Source of the DNA: Gammaproteobacteria bacterium
GTDB lineage: Bacteria > Pseudomonadota > Gammaproteobacteria > Eutrophobiales > Eutrophobiaceae
Assembly: GCA_030829955.1 (NCBI GenBank)
Contig: JAURNY010000010.1
Coordinates: 18,304-82,303, forward strand
Direction: 5' to 3'
Length of the DNA stretch: 64,000 nucleotides
Under the pieces are notes generated by a model. It ran no database searches and had not been told where the DNA came from. It saw only the letters and a program-made list of their open reading frames with translations. Positions 1 through 9,253 of this stretch are shown one piece after another. How positions within the stretch are numbered: position 1 is the stretch's first letter; each line of letters opens with the position of its first letter. Position numbers and translations under genes: made by a program.

Positions 1-411
1 ATGACTGCTAAATTTAAATGGAATGTGCGTGTTTATTATGAAGATACCGACGCTGGAGGCGTGGTTTTTTATGCAAACTACTTACGCTACATGGAACGCG
101 CAAGAACAGAATGCTTGAGACAGCTTGGATTTGAACATGAAAGATTGCGACAGGAGTTTGGTGTTTTGTTTGCAGTTAAAAATGTGACTATTGCATATAA
201 AAAACCGGCAAGACTGGATGAAGAACTAAATGTCATATCACATTTATTAAGTTATCGTGGTGCAAGTATCAATTTTCAACAAAATATTACCAATCAACAA
301 GAAGAACTAATAACCGAGGCAGAAGTGAGAGTGGTCTGTTTAAATGCAGAAACATTAAAACCTTCACCGATGCCAGAGTTGTTACTTTCGGAGCTAGTCA
401 ATGTCGACTGA
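1..411 (+). CDS. ybgC: Tol-Pal-associated acyl-CoA thioesterase YbgC
   Basis: Cytoplasmic hot-dog-fold thioesterase that hydrolyses acyl-CoA substrates and is encoded with the Tol-Pal system. The 136-residue protein is family length. It carries the N-terminal YYEDTDAGGVVFYANYLRYM signature, with Asp17 as the expected catalytic residue, followed by the ERAR helix. The ATG lies on the first base of the window, so upstream signals cannot be seen, but the protein starts where homologues do. Its 3' end overlaps tolQ by 11 bases, which suggests translational coupling in the operon ybgC-tolQ-tolR-tolA-tolB-pal-cpoB. Confidence 0.95.
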   Translation: MTAKFKWNVRVYYEDTDAGGVVFYANYLRYMERARTECLRQLGFEHERLRQEFGVLFAVKNVTIAYKKPARLDEELNVISHLLSYRGASINFQQNITNQQEELITEAEVRVVCLNAETLKPSPMPELLLSELVNVD

Positions 412-1075
412 ACATTCTTTTCTCGATCTCATTTTAAATGCCAGTTTACTGGTGCAGTTTGTTATGTTCCTGCTGGTTATGGCTTCGGTTGTATCATGGG
501 CCATGATTTTTCATAAACGTAAATTTTTAAAACAGGCAAAACAATATGCTAATAAATTTGAAAGTGATTTCTGGTCTGTTGAAGATTTAAGTCCGCTTTA
601 TACAAGAATCTCCAATAGTCGTTATGAACCTATGGGGATGGAAAAAATCTTTGAAGCGGGTTTTAAGGAATTTGTTCGTTTAAGAAAACAGGAACACATT
701 GAACCTGAAGCTGTGCTTGATGGCGCGCAACGTAGTATGCGTATTGCAACGAATAAGGAAATGGATCAACTGGAAACAAATCTATCTTTTCTGGCAACGG
801 TCGGTTCTACCAGTCCCTATATCGGTTTGTTTGGTACGGTCTGGGGGATTATGAACAGCTTCCAGGCGTTAGGTGCAGTACAACAGGCAACAATTTCCAT
901 GGTCGCGCCAGGAATTAGTGAAGCATTGATTGCAACAGCAATGGGTTTATTTGCCGCCATACCCGCAGTGATTGCCTACAACCGTTTTTCATATGATGTT
1001 GAACGACTGATTAATCGTTACGATAACTTTACCGAAGAGTTTGCATCAATCTTACACAGGCACGCTCATTCCTGA
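401..1075 (+). CDS. tolQ: Tol-Pal system inner-membrane protein TolQ
   Basis: Proton-channel subunit of the TolQRA motor that energises outer-membrane constriction during division. The 224-residue protein has the three-helix MotA/TolQ/ExbB layout: one helix at about 14-37, a cytoplasmic loop, and helices near 128-154 and 173-197. The conserved GLFGTVWGIMNSF segment follows the second helix start. The stop codon shares one base with the tolR start (TGATG), so the two are translationally coupled. Motor function is known for the family; here it is inferred from sequence and from the complete operon. Confidence 0.97.
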   Translation: MSTEHSFLDLILNASLLVQFVMFLLVMASVVSWAMIFHKRKFLKQAKQYANKFESDFWSVEDLSPLYTRISNSRYEPMGMEKIFEAGFKEFVRLRKQEHIEPEAVLDGAQRSMRIATNKEMDQLETNLSFLATVGSTSPYIGLFGTVWGIMNSFQALGAVQQATISMVAPGISEALIATAMGLFAAIPAVIAYNRFSYDVERLINRYDNFTEEFASILHRHAHS

Positions 1076-1497
1076 TGAGACAGCGAATTAAAAAACGACC
1101 AATGTCAGAGATCAATGTTGTGCCATATATTGACGTCATGCTGGTGTTGTTAATTATTTTTATGGTAACAGCACCTTTATTAAGTCAGGGTGTCAAAGTT
1201 GATTTACCACAAGCGCCTTCACAACCATTGCCACCAAATGAAAAAGAGCCTGTGATTGTGAATGTTGATAAAGCGGGTCAGTTTTTTATTAATTATGGTG
1301 ATACTCAGGATAAGCCGATTAGTGCTGATGTGTTGCTTACACGTGTCAGCGCATTGCTGAAGTATCAGCCCGAGATTCCGGTTTTGGTTGGTGGTGATAG
1401 TCAGGTGCCTTATGGTCAGGTTGTTCAAGTTATGACCTTGTTGCAGCAAGCCGGTGTACCCTCTGTTGGTATGATTACCGATCCACCTGAAAAATAA
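1075..1497 (+). CDS. tolR: Tol-Pal system protein TolR
   Basis: ExbD/TolR-family stator partner of TolQ. The 140-residue protein has a short basic cytoplasmic tail, the SEINVVPYIDVMLVLLIIFM segment with the proton-carrying Asp at residue 20 in a single transmembrane helix, and a periplasmic domain of about 100 residues. Its start overlaps the tolQ stop by one base, and tolA follows after two bases. Length and motif are as expected for the family, with nothing unusual. Confidence 0.97.
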   Translation: MRQRIKKRPMSEINVVPYIDVMLVLLIIFMVTAPLLSQGVKVDLPQAPSQPLPPNEKEPVIVNVDKAGQFFINYGDTQDKPISADVLLTRVSALLKYQPEIPVLVGGDSQVPYGQVVQVMTLLQQAGVPSVGMITDPPEK

Positions 1498-1499
1498 TT

Positions 1500-2366
1500 A
1501 TGTTCAATGAAGGTTTGTCGGCGGCTGTTAAGCCTTTTTTATTGTCTATAGTTCTGCATGTTGTTATTGCAGTGATGCTTTTGTTTAGTCTCAAGTTTCA
1601 TACAGAACCGCCAAAGCCAATAAAGCCGCAGGTAAATATTGTTAAAGCGGCGGCAGTGAATAAAGCAGATGTTGAGAAAGAATTAAAACGATTGGCAGAT
1701 CAAGAACAGGCTAAAAAGGATGCTGAATTAAAAAAACAACGTGAACTGGAACGCAAGGCTGAAGAAGCTAAACAGAAACGCATTGAAGAAGAACGTAAAC
1801 TAAAAGAGATCGAAAAAAAGAAACAGCTGGAAATTAAAAAGCAAAAAGAAGCAGAGCAAAAACGTAAGGAACTGGAAAAACAAAAACAGATTGAGTTAGA
1901 GAAAAAGAAAAAAGCTAAAGAAGAAGCTAAAAAGAAAAAACTAGAAGCCGAGAAAAAGAAAAAAGAAGAGGCAGAGCGGAAGCGTAAGGAAGAAGAGGAA
2001 CGTAAACGGAAACGACTGGAAGGGGAAAAGGCATTACAGGAACAACTGGAGGCAGAACAACAGGCGGCTCAGGAACAACAGGATCTGACAGAGATACAAA
2101 AATATACCATCCTGATCGGTAGAGCGATTGAAAGTAAGTTTAATCGACTGGGATTACCGGATGGTTTATCTTGCGAGATTTTGATTAGCTTACTGGAAGG
2201 CGGAAAGGTGGTACATGTGGTTATTGTTAAATCAAGTGGAAATGAATTATTTGATAAACGTGCAGAGTCTGCTGTTTATGCTTCTTCACCATTACCAGTG
2301 CCGACTGAAGTCCGTGTATTTAATAAAATGCGAACGATTCAGATTTTATTTAGACCAAAGAGTTAG
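1500..2366 (+). CDS. tolA: Cell envelope integrity protein TolA
   Basis: Periplasm-spanning link between TolQR in the inner membrane and TolB/Pal at the outer membrane. Domain I is one transmembrane helix near residues 13-33. Domain II, roughly residues 50-195, is a long Lys/Glu/Ala/Gln-rich helix that makes the DNA very purine-rich. Domain III is a compact C-terminal domain with the SLLEGGKVVHVVIVKSSGN stretch and the closing F-K-I-L-F-like strand. At 288 residues it is shorter than the E. coli protein, mainly in the helical stalk, which varies widely between species. Confidence 0.95.
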   Translation: MFNEGLSAAVKPFLLSIVLHVVIAVMLLFSLKFHTEPPKPIKPQVNIVKAAAVNKADVEKELKRLADQEQAKKDAELKKQRELERKAEEAKQKRIEEERKLKEIEKKKQLEIKKQKEAEQKRKELEKQKQIELEKKKKAKEEAKKKKLEAEKKKKEEAERKRKEEEERKRKRLEGEKALQEQLEAEQQAAQEQQDLTEIQKYTILIGRAIESKFNRLGLPDGLSCEILISLLEGGKVVHVVIVKSSGNELFDKRAESAVYASSPLPVPTEVRVFNKMRTIQILFRPKS

Positions 2367-2367
2367 T

Positions 2368-3687
2368 ATGAATATAAAAAATTATGTAATAAGTCTATTT
2401 GCGACGATGTGTTTTCTGGTAACACTGCCATTAAAGGCTGAAGAGCCACTTAAAATTGTCATTGAAGGTGGTATAGAAAATGCATTGCCGATTGCCATAG
2501 TGCCCTTTGCCTGGTCACAGTCTGCGAATATCCTGCCTGTTGATATTACAAGTATTATTAGTGAAAACCTGTCACGTAGTGGTCGTTTTGATGTGATGTC
2601 AGAACAGGATTTGCCGCAAAGACCTACGGAATTAAATGCAATTAATTATGGTGATTGGCGCAAGCTGGGCATGGAGAATATTGTAATAGGTACGATTTCG
2701 TTAACTGGCACCGGTGATTATGATATTAGTTTTCGTCTGGTTGATATTTATCGACAAAAACAAATTGCCGGTTTTCGTGTGCCGGCCAAGCCGGATAAGC
2801 TTCGTCGTGTTGCCCATCAGATAAGTGACATTATATTTGAAAAACTCACCGGTATCGCAGGAGCCTTTGATACGCGTGTTGCTTATATCACTGTTCGCGG
2901 AGACAGCAAAAAAGGAAAAACGCATTCATTAAAGATTGCCGATGCTGATGGCTATAACGCACAAATATTACTGGAATCTCCAGAGCCATTAATGTCACCA
3001 ACCTGGTCTCCAGATGGTCGGCGTATTGCGTATGTATCGTTTGAAGGAAAGAATTCAGCTATCTACATACAGGATGTATTATCTGGCAAGCGAGCAAAAG
3101 TTGCTGATTTTAACGGTATAAATAGTGCTCCTGCTTTTTCCCCTGATGGAAAACGTCTGGCAATGACATTATCCAAAGATGGTAATGCCGAGATCTATGT
3201 CATGAATCTCGTCGACCAGACATTACGACGAATAACAAATCACCATGCTATCGATACTGAGCCCAGTTGGGCACCCGACGGTCAGTTATTAGTATTTACC
3301 TCTGATCGCAGTGGTAGCCCGCAGATTTATCAGGTGAGTGCCAATGGCGGAGAACCCAAACGTATTACCTTTCAGGGAAAATATAATTCACGTGCTGATT
3401 ATTCGCCTGATGGCGGGTACATTACGCTGGTGCATGGAGATGGAGAATCAGGGACATACCGCATCGGCATTCTGGATACTGATAATGGTTATATCAACTT
3501 ATTAACTACGTCCAGACTGGATGAGTCGCCGAGTTTCGCGCCAAATGGCGGGATGATTATTTATGCGACTTCAGGAATCAATGGCGGACAACTGGCGGCT
3601 GTCTCTACAGATGGACGAATTCATCAACGTTTGGGCTTGCAGGCGGGAGATGTGCGTGAGCCGGCCTGGGGCCCTTATGTTAAGTAA
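2368..3687 (+). CDS. tolB: Tol-Pal system beta-propeller protein TolB
   Basis: Periplasmic protein that binds Pal and TolA. The chosen ATG lies one base after the tolA stop and is followed by a clear signal peptide (about residues 1-25, ending near LPLKA-EE), giving 439 residues, the usual length. A longer frame is open upstream but would bury the signal peptide. The N-terminal alpha/beta domain is followed by a six-bladed propeller with repeated SPDG/APDG motifs (for example SPTWSPDGRRIAYVS and PSWAPDGQLLVFTS). It sits between tolA and pal as expected. Confidence 0.96.
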   Translation: MNIKNYVISLFATMCFLVTLPLKAEEPLKIVIEGGIENALPIAIVPFAWSQSANILPVDITSIISENLSRSGRFDVMSEQDLPQRPTELNAINYGDWRKLGMENIVIGTISLTGTGDYDISFRLVDIYRQKQIAGFRVPAKPDKLRRVAHQISDIIFEKLTGIAGAFDTRVAYITVRGDSKKGKTHSLKIADADGYNAQILLESPEPLMSPTWSPDGRRIAYVSFEGKNSAIYIQDVLSGKRAKVADFNGINSAPAFSPDGKRLAMTLSKDGNAEIYVMNLVDQTLRRITNHHAIDTEPSWAPDGQLLVFTSDRSGSPQIYQVSANGGEPKRITFQGKYNSRADYSPDGGYITLVHGDGESGTYRIGILDTDNGYINLLTTSRLDESPSFAPNGGMIIYATSGINGGQLAAVSTDGRIHQRLGLQAGDVREPAWGPYVK

Positions 3688-3786
3688 TTTAATAAATCTG
3701 ATACATAATTTGATGTTCTACAGCTCGACATCAGAATGTTATGCTTTGAGCTGATGGTATTTTATATTTATCGAAGGAGAAAGGGC

Positions 3787-4329
3787 ATGACTATCCGTCT
3801 GTTGTTATTGTTAGGTCTGATTGGAATGTTGGCGGCGTGTAGTTCTGATCAGGTAAAAGAGGAACAGCAAGTTGCTGTAGAAGATTTATCGTCTTCTAGC
3901 CCAAATAGTGGTACAGGAAATGAAGCAGGTGGCGCCCAGACCTATGGCACTGAAGATTCATCTTCATCATCTTTTAGTGAGCTGGATGATCCTGCCAGTC
4001 AACTTTCAATCAGAATTATCTATTTTGAATATGATAGCAGTGATGTGAAATCGGAATATCGCCCGGCGGTTGAAGCGCATGCGCAATATCTGAGTCGAAA
4101 CCCAACACAAACTCTTACCTTGGAAGGTCATGCGGATGAACGTGGTTCACGTGAGTATAATCTGGCATTGGGTGAGCGCCGTGCACAGTCTGTAAAGCAA
4201 CAAATGATGTTGTTAGGTGCTGCGGCTAGTCAGATACGCGTGGTGAGTTATGGTGAAGAGCGTTCGGCAGTAGATGGCCATGATGACTATTCCTGGCAGC
4301 AAAATCGTAGAGTAGAAATTTTTTACTAA
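3787..4329 (+). CDS. pal: Peptidoglycan-associated lipoprotein Pal
   Basis: Outer-membrane lipoprotein that anchors the membrane to peptidoglycan. The ATG at 3787 is preceded by a strong Shine-Dalgarno sequence (AAGGAGA, 3774-3780) and opens a lipoprotein signal peptide with lipobox L-A-A-C, cysteine 18. The open frame extends upstream, but this start is decided by ribosome site and signal peptide. A Ser/Glu-rich linker (about 20-70) leads to an OmpA-like domain (about 70-180) with the peptidoglycan-binding LEGHADERGSREYNLALGER segment. The 99-base gap after tolB may hold an internal promoter, but none is obvious. Confidence 0.96.
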   Translation: MTIRLLLLLGLIGMLAACSSDQVKEEQQVAVEDLSSSSPNSGTGNEAGGAQTYGTEDSSSSSFSELDDPASQLSIRIIYFEYDSSDVKSEYRPAVEAHAQYLSRNPTQTLTLEGHADERGSREYNLALGERRAQSVKQQMMLLGAAASQIRVVSYGEERSAVDGHDDYSWQQNRRVEIFY

Positions 4330-4341
4330 ATTCAGATAGTG

Positions 4342-5205
4342 ATGCGCTTTTTTCTCGTTATATTTTTATTCATTTTTGCTGTCACCTCTCAGTCAGAAGA
4401 GGTGACGGTGACTGAAGGTCAGGTCATTCCCGAAAACTTTGAACCAATTACCCAGGACATAAATGGTCGTCTCGATCGGCTAGAAAAGTATCTTAATAAT
4501 TCAGCCTTATTGGATATGCTTGATGTGCTTGAGCAGTTGAAACTGGAAGTCAGTGAATTAAGGGGCAAGATTGAGATACAAACACATACGCTAGAGCAAT
4601 TACAAATTAAACAGCGTGATCTATATACAGATGCAGATAGTCGATTGCAAAAGCTTGAAACAGCTAAGGCATCAACAAAAACAGACGATGCGATTGTTAT
4701 TAATTCCGAGACAAATGTAACTGAAGATGAAGTGGTCGACACAGAAAATACAGAACAAAATCAACCTGAAACTGTTGCAGAAGTACGTGAAGCTATGTCG
4801 GTTGATCCTGTTAAGGCCGAAGCTGAATATCAACATGCCTTTAAATTGTTAAAAGAAAGTCAATATGACCAGGCTTTAAGTGCATTCAAACAGTATTTAA
4901 AGGATTATCCGGGTTCTGATTTTGCTGATAATGCACAGTATTGGCTGGGCGAAACCAGATATGTTATGCAGCAGTATGATAAAGCAATTAGTGAATATCA
5001 GGCTTTGTTAAACAGCTATCCTGAAAGTCAAAAAATATCTCATGCTATGTTAAAGATTGGCTACAGTTATGCGGAGCTAGGTAACGCGGGAGATGCTGAA
5101 AAAATGCTTAATAAAGTGAAGATAAGATATCCAGGTACAACAGCAGCGCGTTTGGCCGAAGAACGATTACGTAAATTACAGCAAAGCAAGGAAACGAATA
5201 CCTGA
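4342..5205 (+). CDS. cpoB: Cell division coordinator CpoB (YbgF)
   Basis: Periplasmic TPR protein that in E. coli coordinates peptidoglycan synthesis with Tol-mediated constriction. The first residues form a signal peptide (MRFFLVIFLFIFAVTSQSEE); a GTG one codon earlier is an alternative start. A trimerising coiled coil (about 30-105) and an acidic linker rich in Thr/Glu precede TPR repeats (about 155-280), beginning AEYQHAFKLLKESQYDQALS. It is the last gene of the Tol-Pal operon, 12 bases after pal and two bases before queE. Confidence 0.93.
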   Translation: MRFFLVIFLFIFAVTSQSEEVTVTEGQVIPENFEPITQDINGRLDRLEKYLNNSALLDMLDVLEQLKLEVSELRGKIEIQTHTLEQLQIKQRDLYTDADSRLQKLETAKASTKTDDAIVINSETNVTEDEVVDTENTEQNQPETVAEVREAMSVDPVKAEAEYQHAFKLLKESQYDQALSAFKQYLKDYPGSDFADNAQYWLGETRYVMQQYDKAISEYQALLNSYPESQKISHAMLKIGYSYAELGNAGDAEKMLNKVKIRYPGTTAARLAEERLRKLQQSKETNT

Positions 5206-5206
5206 T

Positions 5207-5893
5207 ATGGATTCGCCAACTAAAAAAGGGTTGGTGCTACGACAATCCTCGCAAAATGAGTTGCGCATCAACGAAATCTTTTTATCCATACAGGGCGAGT
5301 CGGTCAAGGTAGGCCTGCAAACAGTATTTATTCGCTTAACGGGGTGCCCACTGCGTTGTAGTTATTGTGATACTGCCTATGCTTTTCACGATGGCAATAA
5401 AATGACTATCGATGAGATTGTGAAATCAATAGGCCAATATCGAACCAGACATGTCACTGTGACTGGTGGCGAACCTTTGGCACAAAAACCTTGTATAGAA
5501 TTGCTTACCCGTTTATGTGATGAAGGTTTTGAAGTGTCACTGGAAACCAGTGGAGCAATTTCAGTAGAAGCTGTAGATGAGCGAGTGATGAAAATCATGG
5601 ATATTAAAACCCCTGCTTCTACTGAAGAAGATAAAAACAAACTGGACAATCTGCAGTATCTGTCTGCGCAGGATCAAATCAAATTTGTTATATGTAATCG
5701 TCAGGATTATGACTGGGTTAAAAGACTTATTAACGAATATAAACTTACCGAAATATGTGAAGTGTTATTATCGCCGGAACATGAAGCAATCAGCGCAACC
5801 GATATTGCTGATTGGTTATTGCAAGACAAATTAAATGTACGCCTGCAAGTGCAGTTGCATAAATATCTTTGGGGAAATGAACCCGGACGTTAA
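5207..5893 (+). CDS. queE: 7-carboxy-7-deazaguanine synthase QueE
   Basis: Radical SAM enzyme converting 6-carboxytetrahydropterin to 7-carboxy-7-deazaguanine in queuosine biosynthesis. The three cluster cysteines are visible in GCPLRCSYCDTAYAF (Cys47, Cys51, Cys54, the CX3CX2C form), followed by the VTVTGGEPLAQ motif that contacts S-adenosylmethionine. The 228-residue length is usual for proteobacterial QueE. The ATG is one base after the cpoB stop, so the gene may be cotranscribed with the tol operon. queC follows after 93 bases, completing a queuosine pair. Confidence 0.95.
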   Translation: MDSPTKKGLVLRQSSQNELRINEIFLSIQGESVKVGLQTVFIRLTGCPLRCSYCDTAYAFHDGNKMTIDEIVKSIGQYRTRHVTVTGGEPLAQKPCIELLTRLCDEGFEVSLETSGAISVEAVDERVMKIMDIKTPASTEEDKNKLDNLQYLSAQDQIKFVICNRQDYDWVKRLINEYKLTEICEVLLSPEHEAISATDIADWLLQDKLNVRLQVQLHKYLWGNEPGR

Positions 5894-5986
5894 TTTTCAC
5901 GGTTGGGTTTTTCATATCACTTCGTTATAACCCGGATTATTTTTCTTAATTTCGAGTGAAGCGAGAAATCCGCTAACATAGTTATC

Positions 5987-6667
5987 ATGACTTCAAATAA
6001 AAAAGCTGTAGTACTGGTTTCCGGCGGACTGGATTCAACAACGGTATTGGCAATAGCGCGTGAGAAAGGATTTGATTGTTATGCATTGAGTTTTGATTAT
6101 GGTCAGCGGCATATTGCCGAGTTAAATGCTGCCAATAATATCGCTAGCAAATATCAGGTTAAAGAACACAGAATTATTTCATTAGATCTTGCTCAACTGG
6201 GCGGTTCGGCATTAACGGATATAACTATTGCAGTGCCGAAAATGCTAACAGAGGGTATACCCGTGACTTATGTTCCGGCACGTAATACCTTATTTTTATC
6301 CTATGCTCTTGCCTGGGCTGAAGTATTAAAATCGCAGGATATATTTATAGGTGTTAATGCCGTGGACTATTCAGGTTATCCGGATTGCCGACCGGAATAT
6401 ATCTCTGCTTATGAAACAATGGCTCGTTTAGCTACCAAGGCCGGTGTTGAAGGCTCTCTATTAACAATTCACACGCCATTAATTACATTAAGCAAATCAG
6501 ACATCATCAAAACCGGTAATCAACTCGGCGTTGATTACAGTTTGACGGTGTCCTGTTATCAGGCTGATGATCAAGGACGCGCATGCGGTGAGTGTGATTC
6601 CTGTCGATTTCGAAAAGAAGGTTTTATTAGCGCAGGATTAGATGACCCTACTCTTTATCAGAATTAG
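5987..6667 (+). CDS. queC: 7-cyano-7-deazaguanine synthase QueC
   Basis: ATP-dependent enzyme that converts 7-carboxy-7-deazaguanine to preQ0. The PP-loop [16 protein letters not shown] lies near residue 9-24 and the zinc site is intact (Cys190, Cys200, Cys203, Cys206). It acts directly after QueE, the neighbouring gene. The 93-base leader (5894-5986) was read for a preQ1 riboswitch and no convincing pseudoknot signature was seen. The 226-residue length is normal. Confidence 0.96.
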   Translation: MTSNKKAVVLVSGGLDSTTVLAIAREKGFDCYALSFDYGQRHIAELNAANNIASKYQVKEHRIISLDLAQLGGSALTDITIAVPKMLTEGIPVTYVPARNTLFLSYALAWAEVLKSQDIFIGVNAVDYSGYPDCRPEYISAYETMARLATKAGVEGSLLTIHTPLITLSKSDIIKTGNQLGVDYSLTVSCYQADDQGRACGECDSCRFRKEGFISAGLDDPTLYQN

Positions 6668-6670
6668 TTG

Positions 6671-7063
6671 ATGAATAAACTTTATATATTCTTTACTGCA
6701 GGTTGTTTAGGTGCTCTGGCGAATAGTCTTGCTGTCTGGTTATGTGGTTATTTTGATATAACTGGCATCATGGGTGTATCTATTGCTCCTGCCCTTTCAG
6801 CACATTGGTTGTATCCACGTATTGTTTGGGGAGGTTTATGGGGCCTATTGTTTATACTGCCTTTTATGAATTCGCGTTTACTTTTAAAAGGTAGTTTACT
6901 AAGTATTTTACCGACGATTATTCAGTTGTTGGTCTTTTTTCCCTATAAGGCACACAAGGGAATAGCTGGCATGGAGTTGGGTTTGTTGACCCCTGTCTTT
7001 GTATTGTTCTTTAATTGGGTCTGGGGCGTGGTTACTGCTATCGCTATCAAGATTGTCAGATAG
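6671..7063 (+). CDS. Small four-helix membrane protein of unknown function
   Basis: A 130-residue, very hydrophobic protein with about four transmembrane segments, near residues 4-26, 50-67, 73-92 and 102-127. It begins three bases after queC (an in-frame TTG one codon earlier is also possible), so it is probably cotranscribed with queC. No catalytic motif was recognised; charged residues are few and lie at the predicted helix ends. The next gene is convergent, with its stop three bases away. I do not recognise a named family. Confidence 0.75.
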   Translation: MNKLYIFFTAGCLGALANSLAVWLCGYFDITGIMGVSIAPALSAHWLYPRIVWGGLWGLLFILPFMNSRLLLKGSLLSILPTIIQLLVFFPYKAHKGIAGMELGLLTPVFVLFFNWVWGVVTAIAIKIVR

Positions 7064-7066
7064 CAA

Positions 7067-9247
7067 TTAATTCATAGAAAGACGTTCGCGTTGTTTGTCT
7101 TCGATAAAGCCATAAATAGAAGCAATGCGCAGACTTTCGGTTAAACGAATATAATTGTAATAACGTGTACGAATCTCGCGCACATAAACAACAGTCTGTC
7201 CACAGCGACAAATCCTGATTTCTTCATCATCTCGCTGAAATGGTTTTGCCATATCCAGCATGGCTAGTTCAACATTGTTAAACCAGCGGTTTTTATCCAG
7301 CCCCATTTCTTGAGCAAGTGCGCGTGCACGTTTAACCCTGCCATAGCCAGCATTGTATGATGCCAGAGCAAACCACATACGTTCTTCCTGTAATAGCGTT
7401 TCCTCAAATTTAGTGCGCAGATAATTTAGATAGCGAATACCGGCATTAATACTGGTTTCAGGATGTTCAGTATCGCTTACCCCCATTAACTCGGCAGTCG
7501 CGGGAATAAGTTGCATTAAGCCTTCTGCGCCAACATCGGATTCTGCTTCAGGATTAAACTGACTTTCCTGAAACATCAAAGCTGTTATTAAACGCCAGTC
7601 AAAACCATATTCATTAGCGTACTTTTGAATCTTGTTATCGTAGGGCGATAGCGATGCTATACGAGAAGTATTGTAATCACTTGCATGTGGAATCTTATCT
7701 TTTTCGAAATAACGCGCATGTAAAATATTATAAAACTCTCCGCGATATGTATTATCGATGAAATTATTTAGCGCTCTGAGTAAAGAAGGGTTGCCATGTC
7801 GCACCGCCCAGCGATGGCCAATCGGCTCTGCCAGACTGAATTTTGAATTGATACCAATGTCTTGTGAAAATACATGTTTGTATTGATGATGGCCAATAAC
7901 AGTCAAATCGTACATGCCCAGAGCAACCATCAATAAAGTACCTTCCATGTTGATGCCGTATTCCGTACGTACTAATTCAAACTTGGCACCTTGTTTCTGC
8001 AGATTCAGCATAAAATCCCAATAAGGACTATCTGCAGATAAACTTATTCGTCGACCGTTAAGTTGACGCATATCCAGTATTGGACTTTCGTCATTGCGAC
8101 CGACCAATATTGGATTAGCAAAACTATATGGATGAGTAAATGCTAAACGCCCATCATCAGCCATTACATCATAAGGCAATGATGCGGCAATAATATCGCC
8201 CTTGCCTTCTCGCAACATGCTAAACATCTCTGTATATGAACGGGCAACAATGACATCAACACGCAGATTGTTTTGTTTGGCAAATCTTTTGATGTATTCA
8301 TATTCAAAGCCATACAATTTGCCGTGCTTTAAATAATAGTGCAGTGGATTCGAGCTGGTAATAACTCTCAAGATTCCACGCTTTTTTATTTCTGCTAAAT
8401 CATCAAAAGAAACAGTAACTACATTATGGGTAATGTGTTGCTGATTCAGATATTGATTTAATAAGTTTTTTAATGACACAGATTCGCTATGGATAGCCCA
8501 TGCCATACTTTTACGCTTACCCAGTCTAAGTCCCGCTGTTAAATCACGGTGATAGGGTAAGTAATGTTTTAAAAACAAACTGTCTGCTACCGCAAGATCA
8601 TATTCACCGGAAGCAACTCGTTGCATGATTTCAGCATAACCCATGTCGGCTGGTATTGCCTTCAATACAAAGCCAGGCACAGTTTTTGTTAATTCTTCCA
8701 GATCATGCCATATCGTGAGGTGCTCATAGGCAGCGAGCTTTCTGCCGGCAAGGTCTTCATTTCGCTTGATACTGCCATTGCTAGCACGTTGTACAATTTG
8801 AAATGATGTATTGGCCCAAGTGTAGGTGTAGTCTAGCTTGCTATCTGAGCCAGGACTGAATTGATTGTGTTGACCAACAATAATGTCTCCTTCATCATTC
8901 ATTAGCGCAGGCAACAGATCCCACTCATTTTCTACATAGTGCCATTGCACCTGTAATTCGTGACTGGAAGAGAATTCTTCGATTAGCTGTTTTTCAATTG
9001 TGCTTAGCTGGCAATGGTTTGCTTTTTCAGCAAGCAATACTCTCAACACTCCCCGTTTTTGGATAGCGTCAAAATCTTTATCGATTTGTAATTGATAGGG
9101 GGATTCAGAAACGTCGACATTATCAGCTTCAGGTTGCTGACAAAATTGATTGTTGTTTCCGGTCTCAGCTAGACATACATATGACAACAACAAGCTGCTA
9201 AAAAACAACCCAAATTGGCCGAGCCGGTGTGTTTTTAAGTTAAACAT
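7067..9247 (-). CDS. MltF-like lytic transglycosylase with two solute-binding domains
   Basis: Periplasmic peptidoglycan lytic transglycosylase. A signal peptide (ending near SYVCLA-ETG) is followed by two consecutive type-3 solute-binding domains, roughly residues 57-285 (starting FDAIQKRGVLRVLLAEK) and 290-520 (starting LAEIKKRGILRVITSSN). A C-terminal SLT domain follows, counted from the ATG at 9253: the catalytic Glu is residue 563 in MFQESQFNPEAES, then the GLMQLIPATAELMG and SYNAGYGRVKRA motifs. E. coli MltF has a single such sensor domain, so the tandem copy is notable. ATGs at 9253 and 9247 are both possible, and neither has a strong ribosome site. It is convergent with the queC group. 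Confidence 0.9.
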   Translation of the reverse strand: MFNLKTHRLGQFGLFFSSLLLSYVCLAETGNNNQFCQQPEADNVDVSESPYQLQIDKDFDAIQKRGVLRVLLAEKANHCQLSTIEKQLIEEFSSSHELQVQWHYVENEWDLLPALMNDEGDIIVGQHNQFSPGSDSKLDYTYTWANTSFQIVQRASNGSIKRNEDLAGRKLAAYEHLTIWHDLEELTKTVPGFVLKAIPADMGYAEIMQRVASGEYDLAVADSLFLKHYLPYHRDLTAGLRLGKRKSMAWAIHSESVSLKNLLNQYLNQQHITHNVVTVSFDDLAEIKKRGILRVITSSNPLHYYLKHGKLYGFEYEYIKRFAKQNNLRVDVIVARSYTEMFSMLREGKGDIIAASLPYDVMADDGRLAFTHPYSFANPILVGRNDESPILDMRQLNGRRISLSADSPYWDFMLNLQKQGAKFELVRTEYGINMEGTLLMVALGMYDLTVIGHHQYKHVFSQDIGINSKFSLAEPIGHRWAVRHGNPSLLRALNNFIDNTYRGEFYNILHARYFEKDKIPHASDYNTSRIASLSPYDNKIQKYANEYGFDWRLITALMFQESQFNPEAESDVGAEGLMQLIPATAELMGVSDTEHPETSINAGIRYLNYLRTKFEETLLQEERMWFALASYNAGYGRVKRARALAQEMGLDKNRWFNNVELAMLDMAKPFQRDDEEIRICRCGQTVVYVREIRTRYYNYIRLTESLRIASIYGFIEDKQRERLSMN

Positions 9248-9253
9248 TATCAT

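Noticed and set aside
1660..2090. A-rich, repetitive DNA resembling a tandem repeat locus
   Set aside because: It is the coding sequence of the Lys/Glu-rich stalk of TolA, not a DNA repeat array.
5894..5986. Possible preQ1 riboswitch upstream of queC
   Set aside because: The 93-base gap shows no convincing preQ1-I or preQ1-II core, and queE-queC order does not require one.
7067..9247. Reading the transglycosylase as a hybrid sensor kinase because of its tandem solute-binding domains
   Set aside because: Tandem type-3 binding domains are common in BvgS-like kinases, but the C-terminus is an SLT domain with the catalytic Glu and no kinase or receiver domain is present.
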